Assembly: GCA_905235505.1 (NCBI GenBank)
Contig: CAJOMJ010000006.1
Span: 1-50,445 of the forward strand
DNA from: Paludibacteraceae bacterium
Lineage (GTDB): Bacteria; Bacteroidota; Bacteroidia; Bacteroidales; Paludibacteraceae
Direction of reading: 5' to 3'
Length of the DNA: 50,445 bases
In this document: positions 49,478-50,445 of the stretch, in pieces
How positions within the stretch are numbered: position 1 is the first letter of the stretch
Layout of the letters: each line of letters opens with the position of its first letter
Program-made: the position numbers and the translations under genes
Notes under the pieces: model-generated
What the model saw: only the letters and a program-made list of their open reading frames with translations
The model's database searches: none
What the model was told of the DNA's origin: nothing

Positions 49478-50445
49478 ATGCCTGCCAAATATCCGCTATA
49501 TCTCGCCCCTATGGAAGACGTCACCGACCCCGCCTTCCGCTTGCTCTGCAAAAGTTTCGGCGCCGACCGTGTATATACCGAGTTCGTCAATGCCGATGCT
49601 CTGGTGCGCTCTGTTGACCGGACGATGCGCAAACTCACTATCTCCGACGAAGAAAGGCCTGTCGCTATTCAGATTTATGGTCGCGAACCTGACTCTATGG
49701 CTGAAGCCGCAAAGATTGTAGAGCAGGCTAAACCCGACTTTATCGACATCAACTTCGGTTGCCCCGTAAAGAAAGTGGCAGGCAAAGGTGCAGGTGCAGG
49801 TCTGCTGCGCGATGTGCCCAAGATGCTCAGTATCACGCGCGCCGTCGTCAATGCTGTCAGCATACCTGTTACCGTCAAAACCCGACTCGGGTGGAATGAT
49901 GAAGAGAAAATCATCGTCTCACTCGCCGAGCAACTCCAAGACTGCGGCATTCAGGCAATCACCATTCACGGGCGCACCCGCGCACAGATGTATTCAGGCG
50001 AAGCCGACTGGTCTCTCATCGGTGAGGTGAAGAACAACCCTCGTATGCACATACCTGTCATTGGCAACGGCGATATCACCTCGCCCGAGCGTGCAAAAGA
50101 GTGTTTCTCCAAATATGGTGTTGATGCCATTATGATAGGCAGAGGCAGCTTCGGCAGACCATGGATATTCCGTGAGATAGGCACCTACCTTGAGACCGGC
50201 GAGACTTGGAATCCACCGTCTATGCAGTGGCAGGTTGATATTCTCAAACAGCATGTGCTTCGCAGCATTGAGTGGATCGGAGACGAGAGAAAAGGCATAG
50301 TCCACTCGCGGCGACATTTCGCCGCATCACCTGTATTCAAAGGGCTGCCCGACTTCAGGCCTATGCGTATCGCCCTGCTCCGCACCGAAAACAAAGACGA
50401 ACTCTTCCGACTGATGGACGAAGTCGTGTCAAGATACTCTCAACA
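49478..50445 (+). CDS. dusB: tRNA-dihydrouridine synthase (DusB-like), cut by the window edge
   Basis: ATG at 49478 opens a frame that runs off the right edge without a stop; 322 codons are visible. The TIM barrel starts LYLAPMEDVTDPAFRLLC. The catalytic Cys lies in DINFGCPVKKVAGKGAGAGLL, cut here as GCPVKKV, with substrate and FMN motifs TVKTRLGW, ITIHGRTRAQMYSG, VIGNGDI and IMIGRGSFGRPWIF. It reduces uridines in tRNA to dihydrouridine using FMN and NADPH. The usual length is about 320-340 residues, so only the end is missing. Confidence 0.93.
   Translation, partial: MPAKYPLYLAPMEDVTDPAFRLLCKSFGADRVYTEFVNADALVRSVDRTMRKLTISDEERPVAIQIYGREPDSMAEAAKIVEQAKPDFIDINFGCPVKKVAGKGAGAGLLRDVPKMLSITRAVVNAVSIPVTVKTRLGWNDEEKIIVSLAEQLQDCGIQAITIHGRTRAQMYSGEADWSLIGEVKNNPRMHIPVIGNGDITSPERAKECFSKYGVDAIMIGRGSFGRPWIFREIGTYLETGETWNPPSMQWQVDILKQHVLRSIEWIGDERKGIVHSRRHFAASPVFKGLPDFRPMRIALLRTENKDELFRLMDEVVSRYSQ

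Overview
Host. The window reads as chromosome of a member of the order Bacteroidales (Bacteroidetes). Evidence seen in the sequence: a SusC/SusD pair, lipoproteins with BACON and Big_2 domains, secreted proteins with C-terminal tails of the type IX secretion kind, gldD/gldE, a Bacteroidetes-type topoisomerase IV A subunit, and at least eight promoters of the Bacteroides form TTTG-(19-21)-TAnnTTTGC. The exact genus cannot be told; the secreted-protein tails resemble Prevotellaceae/Bacteroidaceae relatives.

Layout. 1-67: last codons of an unknown gene. 212-6367: a 2051-residue secreted protein with InlB-type repeats. 6575-18472: a polysaccharide utilization locus (PUL). Leftward it carries a GH87-like beta-helix glucanase translationally coupled to a membrane-bound TPR/HTH regulator; rightward a small secreted protein, SusC, SusD and a SusB-like GH97. 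The catalytic residues of both enzymes can be placed by spacing, and together they suggest an alpha-glucan target, possibly alpha-1,3-glucan or nigeran. 18558-22874: two tandem paralogous BACON lipoproteins. 23003-27477: trigger factor, TypA/BipA and an AI-2E-family permease, all leftward. 27478-28113: a repeat-rich non-coding block between the permease and a membrane-anchored LytTR regulator. 28114-33452: regulator, coiled-coil protein, Upp, a 55-residue membrane protein and ParC. 33647-35351: a small winged-helix protein and a secreted protein with a long leader. 35936-38248: acpP-fabF-rnc operon (leftward). 38344-41356: small membrane protein, mutL and a metallophosphatase lipoprotein. 41483-43189: TPR/OmpA-like lipoprotein. 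43343-48993: tight leftward operon gldE-gldD-PPTase-GGGPS-tadA-pgpH with overlapping genes. 49478-end: dusB, cut by the window edge.

How they work together. The PUL proteins form an outer-membrane capture, cleavage and import route whose regulator is made in a fixed ratio to the GH87-like enzyme. The 4'-phosphopantetheinyl transferase of the gldE operon probably activates the acyl carrier protein encoded 8 kb away. GldD/GldE fit with the type IX tails found on several exported proteins here.

Non-coding structure is unusually rich: a dispersed family of intergenic palindromes with shared ends and two cores (at least four loci), a five-copy 22-bp array next to the LytTR gene, a 23-bp perfect inverted repeat behind the RNase III gene, a structured leader on the 413-residue secreted protein gene, and a 10-bp phased TAAA array upstream of dusB. 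No rRNA, tRNA, CRISPR array, transposase or phage gene was seen.
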